Below are positions 8,057-16,199 of a DNA stretch of 33,977 nucleotides, piece after piece. The translations under genes and the position numbers were made by a program. The stretch spans positions 1 to 33,977 of the forward strand of contig SUWJ01000025.1 of NCBI GenBank assembly GCA_015061545.1. The letters run 5' to 3'. The stretch's first letter is position 1. Each line of letters opens with the position of its first letter. The notes beneath the pieces were generated by a model. It did no database searches, was not told the origin of the DNA, and worked only from the letters and a program-made list of their open reading frames with translations. The stretch is from Lentisphaerota bacterium (GTDB lineage Bacteria; Verrucomicrobiota; Lentisphaeria; Victivallales; Victivallaceae).

Positions 8057-8440
8057 ATGAAAATAGCCATCACTTGCAGCAACGGCGAAGTCTTTCAGCA
8101 CTTCGGACACACCCCTGAATTTGCAATTTACGAAATTGACGGAAAAAGCGTTATCAGCTCCGCAATACTCCCATCGGGAGAATCGGGCCACGGCGCGCTG
8201 GCGGATTTACTGGCAGCCGAACAGGTGCAAATTCTGATTTGCGGCGGAATCGGTGCAGGCGCGATCCAGGCGTTGCAGCAGCACAATATCAAAGTAGTGG
8301 GCGGCGCCGAAGGCAAAGTCGATGAAGTCGCTCAAGCCTATGCCGCCGGCAAACTCCATACCCGCATAGACTTTCATTGCAACCATCATCACGGTCACGA
8401 TCACGAAGGTGAACACACCTGCGGCAGCTGTAAACACTGA
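8057..8440 (+). CDS. NifX/NifB-type (dinitrogenase iron-molybdenum cofactor domain) protein with metal-binding tail
   Basis: This 127-residue protein matches the small NifX/NifB C-terminal domain fold: MKIAITCSNG at the start, the SESGHG-type middle, and ICGGIGAGA followed by a variable helix. Such proteins bind Fe-S or metal-cluster precursors and are widespread outside nitrogen fixers, where their role is usually unknown. The last ~20 residues are rich in His with three Cys (HHHGHDH, CGSC), suggesting metal binding. It is the last gene of the redox operon, 25 nt after thioredoxin, with AAGGTA as ribosome-binding site. A role in supplying or protecting Fe-S clusters of its neighbours is inference. 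No nif genes are present. Confidence 0.75.
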   Translation: MKIAITCSNGEVFQHFGHTPEFAIYEIDGKSVISSAILPSGESGHGALADLLAAEQVQILICGGIGAGAIQALQQHNIKVVGGAEGKVDEVAQAYAAGKLHTRIDFHCNHHHGHDHEGEHTCGSCKH

Positions 8441-8460
8441 GCAGCAGTTGATGTTGCATC

Positions 8461-8510
8461 AAGCGCTTTCCGTCCGGCACCGGCTGAACAGAGAGCGCTT
8501 TTCAATTTTA
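8461..8510 (+). terminator. Probable terminator of the redox operon
   Basis: 8461-8470 pairs with 8491-8500 (10 bp including one G-T wobble), enclosing a smaller CCGG-CA-CCGG hairpin. A short T-run at 8499-8502 and AT-rich sequence follow. It lies about 20 nt after the last stop codon. Confidence 0.55.
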
Positions 8511-8581
8511 AATATCCCTGCTGAAAATCGCCGCAGAAGAAAAAAATTCATAAAAAATTTCGACTTTTTTACTTTTTGCCC

Positions 8582-8610
8582 TTGACTTTTTTATAAAAAT
8601 ATGTTATACA
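8582..8610 (+). promoter_or_regulatory. Predicted sigma70-like promoter of the second pseudopilin operon
   Basis: TTGACT (8582-8587) and TATACA (8605-8610) are separated by 17 bp within AT-rich DNA. It is the best match to a standard housekeeping promoter in the window. It implies a leader of about 270 nt before the start at 8886. Confidence 0.65.
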
Positions 8611-8885
8611 TATTACAAACAGCAAAAGATTTTTTACCGCCATCGGGATATTTTCAATATTAAACATTGATAATAAACAAGTTACGGCTTTTTAAGCAAA
8701 AAATATAAAAATGAAATAAAAGGAGAAAATAAAAGTAAAGCAGGAATCTGCAGCAACGTGACGATTTTCAACGCATTTTTTAACTCAATGGGGTATATAT
8801 CATGCGGTTGAAAGCAAGAGAAAAGAGCAAATATTTAACAAGTCCGACTTCATTAAACAAAAAACTCAATTGAAAGGGATGATTT

Positions 8886-9620
8886 ATGAAGAAGCACTTT
8901 ACACTCATCGAGCTTTTGGTGGTAATCGCCATCATCGCAATTCTGGCGGCAATGCTGCTGCCTGCACTCTCCGCCGCCCGCGAACGCGCCCGCGCCGCCA
9001 ACTGCATGAGCAACCTCAAGACCTGTATGCTTTACATGACCATGTATGCCGACGAACAGGCCAACGGTGCAATGATCGTTTTGAACAACATGGGCGGCCA
9101 GAACCACCTTGAAACCTGGAGCGGCATGCTGAATCAGTCCGGATATTATCCGCCCACCAGCGGTGGTCAGAAGCTGGGTACCGTGCTTTGCCCCTCCGCC
9201 GAACCGAGCGCACAGAATAACAACAATTACCAGGCGTGGACCTATGGTCGTTTCAGCGAACATGCCAAGATCAAAGGCGGATTCTATGACTCTGTCAATC
9301 GCGTGCAAGGTTATCGCGTAACCCAAGCGGGGAACCCCAGCTCGTTCTTCATTCTGGCAGACTCGGTTGCTCCTAAAGACACCAATGTCTACCTGAAAAA
9401 AGGTTGGCAGTACTTTGCCGTCGGTTATAGAGATGACCGTATGGCTATCCATCTGCGTCACGGAAAAAATGCCAATATCGGTTACGCCGACGGCCATGTG
9501 GAAAGCAAGACCGGTCTGGGTATTGCCATTGATATTATCGAAATGTTCATCGACGGTCAGGAACCGACCGGTATTCTGATGGCCAACAGCGACTTGACCA
9601 CTCAGACCTACACGCCGTAA
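8886..9620 (+). CDS. Pseudopilin-like protein with intact H-X9-DG motif
   Basis: This 244-residue protein shares an identical 36-residue N-terminus with the protein encoded at 2524, including the pilin-like FTLIELL segment, Glu+5 and a His instead of Gly before the cleavage point. After residue 36 the two proteins diverge. The C-terminal half carries the H-X9-DG motif (H192, D202-G203) typical of the PVC pseudopilin-like family. It is expected to sit in the inner membrane or join a pseudopilus, with the polar domain outside the cytoplasm. AAAGGG upstream fits the start. It is the first gene of a six-gene unit with secreted enzymes and a symporter. Confidence 0.82.
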   Translation: MKKHFTLIELLVVIAIIAILAAMLLPALSAARERARAANCMSNLKTCMLYMTMYADEQANGAMIVLNNMGGQNHLETWSGMLNQSGYYPPTSGGQKLGTVLCPSAEPSAQNNNNYQAWTYGRFSEHAKIKGGFYDSVNRVQGYRVTQAGNPSSFFILADSVAPKDTNVYLKKGWQYFAVGYRDDRMAIHLRHGKNANIGYADGHVESKTGLGIAIDIIEMFIDGQEPTGILMANSDLTTQTYTP

Positions 9621-9645
9621 CGGGTGGATTTCGGGAGATTTAAAG

Positions 9646-10725
9646 ATGAAAAGCATTGCATCCATTCTGTTGGCGATGTTGACACTGTTGGAAGTGTCAG
9701 CGGCGGTCGAACTGATTGCTCCGGCCGATAACAGCACAGTTTCACTGGCCAGATACGATTGGCGCGAGCAAGTCAGGACGCGTTCAAAACGTCCGATCGT
9801 GCCCACCAACAAGTTCGATCTGGCCGACAACATGGCTCTGCCGGTGCCGGTGGTGCTGGTGTGGCAGAACAACGGCGGAACCGGCAATGCTTTGATTGAA
9901 ACATCTCCCGATAAAGATTTCAGTTCCGGTGTCAGAACTTATGATGCCGGAATTGGAAATCACTTTGAACTTTATAATCTGGAAACGGGGCGCGTCTACT
10001 TCTGGCGCGTAAAATTGATCAAAAACGGTCAGACGGACGCAGTTTCTGCGATCCGTTGTTTCAGAACTGCCGGCAATACGCCCCGCTTTTTCAATATCAC
10101 CACGCCGGCTCCGGCCAATTTCCGCGATATAGGTGGATACCAACTGCCCAACGGCAAGCGTATCAAACAGGGAATGGTCTTCCGCGGCAGCGAACTTGAC
10201 AGCACTTTTAAACTGTCCGGTGCCAACAAAGATTTTATGCTCAACGAGCTGAAAATACGCACCGATCTGGATTTGCGCCAAACCAAAGAAGTCCGCAACC
10301 GCAAACAAAGCGAATTAGGTCCGCAGGTAAAGTGGCTTCTGCGTCCGCTCAATGCCTACAATGGATTTACGCCCGAACAACTTACTACTTTTGCCGCTGC
10401 GCTGAAAGTCTTTGCTGCGGCAGAAAATTACCCCATTTATGTACATTGCTCCGGCGGTGCCGACCGCACGGGCGAAATAATATTTTTGCTGGATATGCTC
10501 CTGGGCATGGATGAAGAAACGGCTCTGCTGGAATACGAAACAACTTCGCTTTCCTACTATCCGCGTCCGCGCAATATAAAATATTTCCAGCAATGGCTCA
10601 ACGGTCTGCGCAAATTCGGTGCCCCCGGCGACACCATGCAGCAGGCAGTCGAAAAATATTTTCTGGCCATCGGGTTTACCGAACAGGAAATCGCCGCGAT
10701 CAGAGAAAATCTTACCGGAAAATAA
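9646..10725 (+). CDS. Exported tyrosine-phosphatase-like protein (Y_phosphatase3 type) with N-terminal beta domain
   Basis: This 359-residue protein has a signal peptide (about residues 1-19), a beta-rich region (20-145) resembling a fibronectin-III-like domain, and a phosphatase domain from about residue 150. N158-F-R-D-I-G-G-Y is characteristic of the Y_phosphatase3 family, and HCSGGADRTG supplies the catalytic CX5R loop (Cys268, Arg274). The family removes phosphate from phosphotyrosine, or in some members from phosphoinositides. An exported location makes an extracytoplasmic phospho-substrate likely, perhaps a phosphorylated sugar, but this is inference. GGGAG lies 8 nt before the ATG, 25 nt after the pseudopilin gene. 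Confidence 0.8.
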   Translation: MKSIASILLAMLTLLEVSAAVELIAPADNSTVSLARYDWREQVRTRSKRPIVPTNKFDLADNMALPVPVVLVWQNNGGTGNALIETSPDKDFSSGVRTYDAGIGNHFELYNLETGRVYFWRVKLIKNGQTDAVSAIRCFRTAGNTPRFFNITTPAPANFRDIGGYQLPNGKRIKQGMVFRGSELDSTFKLSGANKDFMLNELKIRTDLDLRQTKEVRNRKQSELGPQVKWLLRPLNAYNGFTPEQLTTFAAALKVFAAAENYPIYVHCSGGADRTGEIIFLLDMLLGMDEETALLEYETTSLSYYPRPRNIKYFQQWLNGLRKFGAPGDTMQQAVEKYFLAIGFTEQEIAAIRENLTGK

Positions 10726-10740
10726 TCAGGATTGATTAAT

Positions 10741-12996
10741 ATGTTAAAAAAATCTTTTTGTATCGTTATGGCCGTTTTCGGCATTATTGCCGGAACTGCC
10801 GCCGCCCAGCCGCTCAAAATAAATGTTTCGCAGGATGCCATGTCCGCCAACGGTATGATCCGCTATCAGGTTCCCGCCGATGCGCCCGAAAAAATTCAGG
10901 TCAAGGCGCGTTATCATCTGGGCGACAATCAATGGAAAAATCCTGCCGTAAACGCTTACCGCAGCGAAAGCGTTATGCAGCGGATCGTTGCCACCAACGT
11001 TATTGCCGAAGAACAGAAGGCTTCGGCGGTAACTGAACTCTTTGCTGCGGGCAGAGTCCGCACCATGGTCTGGAAGACTTTTCCCGATCTGCCTTACGGT
11101 AAAAAAGTTGCCGGCGTGATCGAACTTACTGTTCTGAATCCTGCGGATAATCAGGTAATTGCCCGTGGCAGCGCCCCATTCAATTTCGATTTCAGCAAAG
11201 TTGTGGTGCTGAACAAATTTGCCAATAATCCCGAAATCCACCCCGATATCGTCCTTACCGAAAAGCCAGCCAAAGGCGGCGGCTGGTACGAAACCGCCAA
11301 TGGTCTGGACTGCGTGGAAACCGGTGACCCGCTCGAACCGCTGGCATGGCGTCCCCAGCTCAGCGGCAAGTATGCTATCTATATGCATCTGCCCATTACC
11401 GGTTACAGTCTGACTTGTCTGCGCCTCAGCCGCGACGGCTTTGCCCAGCGTTTTGACTCGGTCGATGGTTACGAACAGTTCTGGAAGGTGGCGGATCTGA
11501 CCAATCAGCACATTATTATTCAGGATTTCTACGCTTTTCTTTCGCGCGTTGGCGACCATGCCCGCGCCCGCTTGAGCTACATCAAGTGCGTGCCGGTTAC
11601 CGATGCGGCGTACAAAGAGTATATGGATAAATTCTATCCTGCCCAACGCGATAAATTTATTGCCGCCTTCTTCGAGCCCTACAGCTGGAGCTTTAACGAG
11701 CTGGTGCGCGACAATAACAAATTTGCCGAACCCATGGCAGCTTACGCCGAAGCCCGCGTCGATCTGGTGGACAGTCAATGCGGACGCAACGGCATGAAAC
11801 CGCTGTTCCCCAACACTTTTTCCGAACCGCTGCTGGGCGGAACCCGCGGCGATGCTCATGTAACCAAAGAAGGCAAAGTGGTTCCGGGTACTTACAGTCT
11901 GGGTACCGGCAGAATGGGCCGTCTGGTCGATTCGCTTTATTCCTCGGTCAAATATGCCAAAAATGAAGGTTTGCTGTGTTCGATCAACTTCGGTGCCGGT
12001 CCCAGCTACACCGGACACCCGCTGGGAGGTGATTTTGCCCAAAAACATCCTGAGCTGGCAGTCCCCGGCTGGAAGGATTTTCTCCACTACAAGCACCCCG
12101 AGGTGATCGCGCACTACATGAAGCACTTTAAGGCTGCGCTGGATGCCGGTGCAAAATGCGTTACGGTCAACTTCAAAACCTATCCCCACGGCGTGACCGA
12201 TCACACCCAGTCGCGCGCCGTGCTGCGTGAACTGCGCAAACTGGCCGACAACTACACCGTCAATGGCGAAAAAGTTAAAATCATGGTGCTGTTCCCCATT
12301 CCCGGCAGCAAAGGCGTGACCTTTGACAACAATTACCGCCCCGCCGACTGGATCAGAGAAGGTCTGGTGGATATTCTGGTAGCGGCAGCGCTGACCGATA
12401 CGGATATTTATTACTTTGACCCGACCCCCTATGTAAAGATGGTCAAAAACACCAAAGTCAAACTGCTGGTGGAATTCAGCGGTTCGGCGTGTTCACCCAT
12501 CTTCCCCTACGAACCGTTGAAACTTGCCGACCGCTTCTACGATGCAGGGGTCGATGGCTTGTACATCTATCAGGCGGATGCCCGCATTGTCGGTTCCATG
12601 TCCGGCAAAGGTGCCGAAGAGCGCCGCTGGGTGTCGCTGCTGGGTAACTCCCAAAACGTAAAGGACGCCATCCGCGAGCTGGAAGCAAAGCAGAATGAAT
12701 ACTCGGTTGATGTTGTAACCAACTTTACCTATCTCTTCCAGAGTTACCGCGCCCAGATGCAGGTGGATGGTTTGGACGTCAAAAAGATGAATCTCAAGCT
12801 CATCGACAAAGACGGCAATGTGAAAGTTGAAAGCAATCGTACCGCATGGCCGTGGACGCTGGGCGAAGGCGGACACAGCAATCACTACCCCGTAGGCGGA
12901 CCGTTCACCATAAAAATCGAAGCCGAGGATGGCAACGGCAATAAGCTGGTCAAAGAATTTGCCATTCCCCGTATTAATCGCAGTGTAAGTTTCTGA
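10741..12996 (+). CDS. Secreted TIM-barrel (glycosidase-like) protein, paralogue 1
   Basis: This 751-residue protein has a signal peptide (about 1-22, ending AAAQ). Residues 25-290 look like beta-sandwich domains. Residues 300-640 look like a TIM barrel, with FFEPYSW, VDSQCGR, GTGRM, VNFKTYPHG, GLVDILV and GLYIYQAD at successive strand ends. It is clearly homologous, over its whole length, to the protein encoded at 13981. At the strand where the paralogue has LDFCRYPHG, this one has Asn477 and Thr480 instead of Asp and Arg, so it may have a different or lost activity. A TTG at 10732 is possible, but AGGA spacing favours the ATG at 10741. I cannot assign a glycoside hydrolase family with confidence. 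Confidence 0.6.
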   Translation: MLKKSFCIVMAVFGIIAGTAAAQPLKINVSQDAMSANGMIRYQVPADAPEKIQVKARYHLGDNQWKNPAVNAYRSESVMQRIVATNVIAEEQKASAVTELFAAGRVRTMVWKTFPDLPYGKKVAGVIELTVLNPADNQVIARGSAPFNFDFSKVVVLNKFANNPEIHPDIVLTEKPAKGGGWYETANGLDCVETGDPLEPLAWRPQLSGKYAIYMHLPITGYSLTCLRLSRDGFAQRFDSVDGYEQFWKVADLTNQHIIIQDFYAFLSRVGDHARARLSYIKCVPVTDAAYKEYMDKFYPAQRDKFIAAFFEPYSWSFNELVRDNNKFAEPMAAYAEARVDLVDSQCGRNGMKPLFPNTFSEPLLGGTRGDAHVTKEGKVVPGTYSLGTGRMGRLVDSLYSSVKYAKNEGLLCSINFGAGPSYTGHPLGGDFAQKHPELAVPGWKDFLHYKHPEVIAHYMKHFKAALDAGAKCVTVNFKTYPHGVTDHTQSRAVLRELRKLADNYTVNGEKVKIMVLFPIPGSKGVTFDNNYRPADWIREGLVDILVAAALTDTDIYYFDPTPYVKMVKNTKVKLLVEFSGSACSPIFPYEPLKLADRFYDAGVDGLYIYQADARIVGSMSGKGAEERRWVSLLGNSQNVKDAIRELEAKQNEYSVDVVTNFTYLFQSYRAQMQVDGLDVKKMNLKLIDKDGNVKVESNRTAWPWTLGEGGHSNHYPVGGPFTIKIEAEDGNGNKLVKEFAIPRINRSVSF

Positions 12997-13006
12997 GGAA
13001 AAAATC

Positions 13007-13957
13007 ATGAAAAATAAAGTTTGCCTGCTGGCGGCGCTGACGCTGGCAACCGCAATTCAAGTTGCAGCCAATGTACCTCCCGCGGTGGCTGAACAGTTAA
13101 AAGAGTACACCGGGTTAAAAGTTTACGGCAAACTCGATCCCGCCACCAGCGGCAAACTTTATGTGCTTAACTTTACCCAGCTTTATGTAAATTACAATGG
13201 CGGAGTTGATTTTCAGCTCCGCAGCGAAGGCGTGCTTTTAACGCCCGAAAACAAGAATATTCTCTACAGCGCGGATGCCGTTCCTGTATGCCGTTATCGC
13301 AGCGGCAGCCGTCCCGAACTGGAACAGATCGTCCAGGCAATAACCGCCAGTTGCACCAATGAGCGGGACAAGGCGCTGATGATCATGCGCTTCTGCCGCG
13401 ACCTCTACAAGAAAAAGCCCTACCCCGTGGAGTGGGAGAAATACATCTTCGGCGGTACCGAAGAAGAACTGATTCTCAAAGGCGAGATCCTTTGCGAAGC
13501 CCTCGCCCGATTGCAGGTGGCAATGTGCGAAATTGCCAATATCCCCGCGCGGATCGTCATGCACATCGGCGGAGGTCACGTTACCAGCGAAGTTTTTGCC
13601 GACGGCAAATGGGGGTATATTGATCCGCGTATGGGGATCTACTTTCTGGATAAAAACAACCGCCTTGCCTCGGTGCAGGAACTCATTGACAACCCTCAAA
13701 TAATTGATAATCAAAGCGATGCAGTCAAAGCCGATACTGTAGCTTACGCCCAATGGTCCGAACGGGCGGCTGCTTGCAAAGAGCAGTATTTTTCCGGACA
13801 CGATTTGAATTTGTTTGAATATTACTCCCTTGCCGACAAAAACAAATACCGCTACAATCAACTCAAACGCCCCCAAGCCAACGCGCTGGGTCTGCGGGAG
13901 ATCAACCGTGAATATGTAAAAACTATCAAACTCTGGTTTGATTCACATAAAAAATAA
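13007..13957 (+). CDS. Secreted transglutaminase-like domain protein
   Basis: This 316-residue protein has a signal peptide (about 1-21). Its central region carries the Cys-His-Asp arrangement of the transglutaminase-like cysteine protease fold: Cys163 in GEILCEA, His191 in GGGHVTSEVF, and Asp206 in GKWGYIDPR. Bacterial members of this superfamily act as proteases, amidases or crosslinkers. The substrate here is unknown. It lies between the two TIM-barrel paralogue genes (10 nt after the first stop, 23 nt before the next start) and must be co-transcribed with them. GAGGAA precedes the ATG. Confidence 0.75.
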   Translation: MKNKVCLLAALTLATAIQVAANVPPAVAEQLKEYTGLKVYGKLDPATSGKLYVLNFTQLYVNYNGGVDFQLRSEGVLLTPENKNILYSADAVPVCRYRSGSRPELEQIVQAITASCTNERDKALMIMRFCRDLYKKKPYPVEWEKYIFGGTEEELILKGEILCEALARLQVAMCEIANIPARIVMHIGGGHVTSEVFADGKWGYIDPRMGIYFLDKNNRLASVQELIDNPQIIDNQSDAVKADTVAYAQWSERAAACKEQYFSGHDLNLFEYYSLADKNKYRYNQLKRPQANALGLREINREYVKTIKLWFDSHKK

Positions 13958-13980
13958 TTTTTATTGAGGAGTGAAAATCA

Positions 13981-16182
13981 ATGATGCGAAAAATCTTTTC
14001 TTCCTGCCTCTGCCTTGCTGCAGCAATGTCGGTGCAGGCGCTGGATATAACCTTTGACCGTCTTTCCGCCAATGGGGTGATAAGCTATCAAATTCCGCAA
14101 GATGCCCCCGCAGAACTCAATGTAAAAGTGGAATACAAACTTGCAGGCGATCAAGCGTGGCGCATAGCGGCAGTTAATCCCTACCGCTCGGCAACTGCGC
14201 TCACCATTCTCTCCCGGGATCGCTCGCCGCTGCTGGCGCAGGAACATAAAAACGGCTTTACCGAAAAACTTGCCGCCGGACGCAAACGCACCGCCATTTG
14301 GCAGACCGCGCGTCAACTGCCGATGAATCAGCCGGTTTCGGGGCAGATAAAATTGACCGTTACCGCGCAGGATAAAGTTATCAAAACTGCCGAAAAGGAG
14401 TTTTCCCACGACTTTACAGGAGTGATCCTGCTGAATAAATTTGCGGGCAATCCCGATATTTATCCGGCGATTGTGGCTGCCGAAAAACGTTCCAATACAG
14501 GCTGGTATCAGGAACCGGGCAAATATCTGGAAGTTTCCGAAAAAGAAGATCTGCTGGAACCTTTAATCTACCGTCACCGTATGAAGGGTTATTATATGAT
14601 CTATCTGGCAGTACCCGTTACCGGCTACAGCGAAATAGCGCTGGAACTTACCGGCGACGGATTCGCCCGCCGCTTCTCTGCCTGGGATGGCTACGAACAC
14701 ACCTGGAAAGCTGCCAGACTCGACCGCACTCACCTGGTCATACGGCAGATGTGGCGGACCTTAGTCAAAGTAAACGACCACGCCCGCGCCAGATTGGATT
14801 ACATCAAATTTGTCCCGATTTCCCAAGCTGATTACGACCAGCTCAACCGCTGGAAAACAGCCCCGAAAGATAAGATGCTGGTAGGATATTTTGAGCCTTA
14901 CAGCTGGGCGTTCCGGGAATTGGTGACCAACGAAAGCGATCTTATGCAGCCCATTTTAGCGTATAAAAATGCAGGCTTCGACTGGGTTGATTCGCAGCTC
15001 GGCCGCAGCGGCAGCCGCCCGCTCTATGCTACAGAACTTGATGAACCGCTGCTGGGCGCCACCAAAGGCGATGCCCCCCACGGCAGCAATGTTCAGCCCG
15101 AAAGTCTGGGCACGGGGCGTATGGTGCGGCTGGTTGATCCGGTGGCAGGCGTGACCCGCAGTGCCAAAGCTCTGGATATAGCAACCAGCATCTGCTTCGG
15201 TGCTGCCAATAACTATCGGGGCGGCCCGTTGGAAGCGGAATATTCCAAGAAATATCCCGAAAAATTCATCGGTAAATATTATTTGAAATACGCCGATCCT
15301 GAAGCGCGCAAATACTTCCTCGGCTTCTACGAAGAGGTGCTGCAAATGGGGGCGCAGAATCTCGGTTTGGACTTCTGCCGTTATCCTCACGGCGTAGTCA
15401 ATAAAAGCGATGCTACTGATTTCCTGCGGGAACTGCGTCAGTTGGCAAATAAGTATTCCACTTCGGAAAAACCAGTCAGGATTCTGGTTCGCTTCCCTGT
15501 TCCGGGCAACAAAGGGGTTTTGATGAACAACGGCAAATTTGATCCTGCCACTTGGATAAAAGAAGGTCTGGTCGATATTCTGGTGCCATCGGATTTCGGC
15601 GGAATGCCCTTCTTTGATATATCAAGTTATGTAAAAATGGCTGCGGGTACCAAGACCAGGGTAATTCCCTGTATCGATGCCCTCGGCAGCGGTCAGCCCT
15701 TCCCGGGTCATGTGCTGCTGCGCGCCAATTCGCTCTATAAGAAAGGTGCCGACGGGGTGTACTTCTATCAGGCGGATTCCCACGTTGTCGGCTCCATGAC
15801 CGGCTTGCTGGATAATGATACGGAAACCTTCCGCAAGCTCACTTCGTCGCAGCTTACCGAGCAGGCAGTAAAAGAAAATGCCGCCAAAGTTGCAGATTAC
15901 ACAACAGATGTTTATATAGTTTATCATCAACCTTATCAAAGTTCGCGCCTGCTCTTCTGGATCGAAGGCTGCAAGCCCGAAAAGGTGGATATGTACATCG
16001 AAGACAAACTCATTTCCTCCCGCACTCAGGAGCCGTGGATGCTGGGCGAAATGGGCTATGCCAACCATTACACCTTTCTGGGCAAAAACAAAAAAGGTCA
16101 TCTGATAATCCATCTGCCCGAAGGCAAAAAATGGCGGTACGACTTTACCTTGAAACAAGTATTGAAAGCATATTCATTTTGA
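13981..16182 (+). CDS. Secreted TIM-barrel (glycosidase-like) protein, paralogue 2
   Basis: This 733-residue protein has a signal peptide (about 1-20). It is a full-length paralogue of the protein encoded at 10741, sharing the N-terminal SANG.I.YQ.P.DAP segment, YFEPYSW, VDSQLGR, SLGTGRM, RYPHG, EGLVDILV and YFYQAD.HVVGSM. The motif LDFCRYPHG (Asp464, Arg467) resembles the D-x-x-R-Y-P strand end of GHL10-type barrels, so a polysaccharide-acting enzyme is plausible, though the substrate is unknown. ATG occurs twice at the start (13981 and 13984); GAGGAG upstream serves either. The stop is 17 nt before the symporter start. Confidence 0.62.
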   Translation: MMRKIFSSCLCLAAAMSVQALDITFDRLSANGVISYQIPQDAPAELNVKVEYKLAGDQAWRIAAVNPYRSATALTILSRDRSPLLAQEHKNGFTEKLAAGRKRTAIWQTARQLPMNQPVSGQIKLTVTAQDKVIKTAEKEFSHDFTGVILLNKFAGNPDIYPAIVAAEKRSNTGWYQEPGKYLEVSEKEDLLEPLIYRHRMKGYYMIYLAVPVTGYSEIALELTGDGFARRFSAWDGYEHTWKAARLDRTHLVIRQMWRTLVKVNDHARARLDYIKFVPISQADYDQLNRWKTAPKDKMLVGYFEPYSWAFRELVTNESDLMQPILAYKNAGFDWVDSQLGRSGSRPLYATELDEPLLGATKGDAPHGSNVQPESLGTGRMVRLVDPVAGVTRSAKALDIATSICFGAANNYRGGPLEAEYSKKYPEKFIGKYYLKYADPEARKYFLGFYEEVLQMGAQNLGLDFCRYPHGVVNKSDATDFLRELRQLANKYSTSEKPVRILVRFPVPGNKGVLMNNGKFDPATWIKEGLVDILVPSDFGGMPFFDISSYVKMAAGTKTRVIPCIDALGSGQPFPGHVLLRANSLYKKGADGVYFYQADSHVVGSMTGLLDNDTETFRKLTSSQLTEQAVKENAAKVADYTTDVYIVYHQPYQSSRLLFWIEGCKPEKVDMYIEDKLISSRTQEPWMLGEMGYANHYTFLGKNKKGHLIIHLPEGKKWRYDFTLKQVLKAYSF

Positions 16183-16199
16183 AAAAGGAGTGATTTATA

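Larger units (their letters stand above)
8441..8885. other. Intergenic region of 445 bases: terminator, promoter and long leader
   Basis: No credible gene is visible. The left third contains the redox-operon terminator, the middle a promoter at 8582-8610, and the remainder a leader of about 270 nt rich in A and T. Part of the leader (8822-8870) shares short blocks with the leader of the first pseudopilin gene. I found no known riboswitch class by eye. Confidence 0.6.

Noticed and set aside
8805..8840. A second possible promoter (TTGAAA and an AT-rich -10) close to the second pseudopilin gene
   Set aside because: The spacing and -10 match are poor compared with the promoter at 8582-8610, and AT-rich leaders give such matches by chance.
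10744..12204. A 486-codon minus-strand frame opposite the first TIM-barrel gene
   Set aside because: It is antisense to a protein with a full-length paralogue nearby, which confirms the plus-strand frame.
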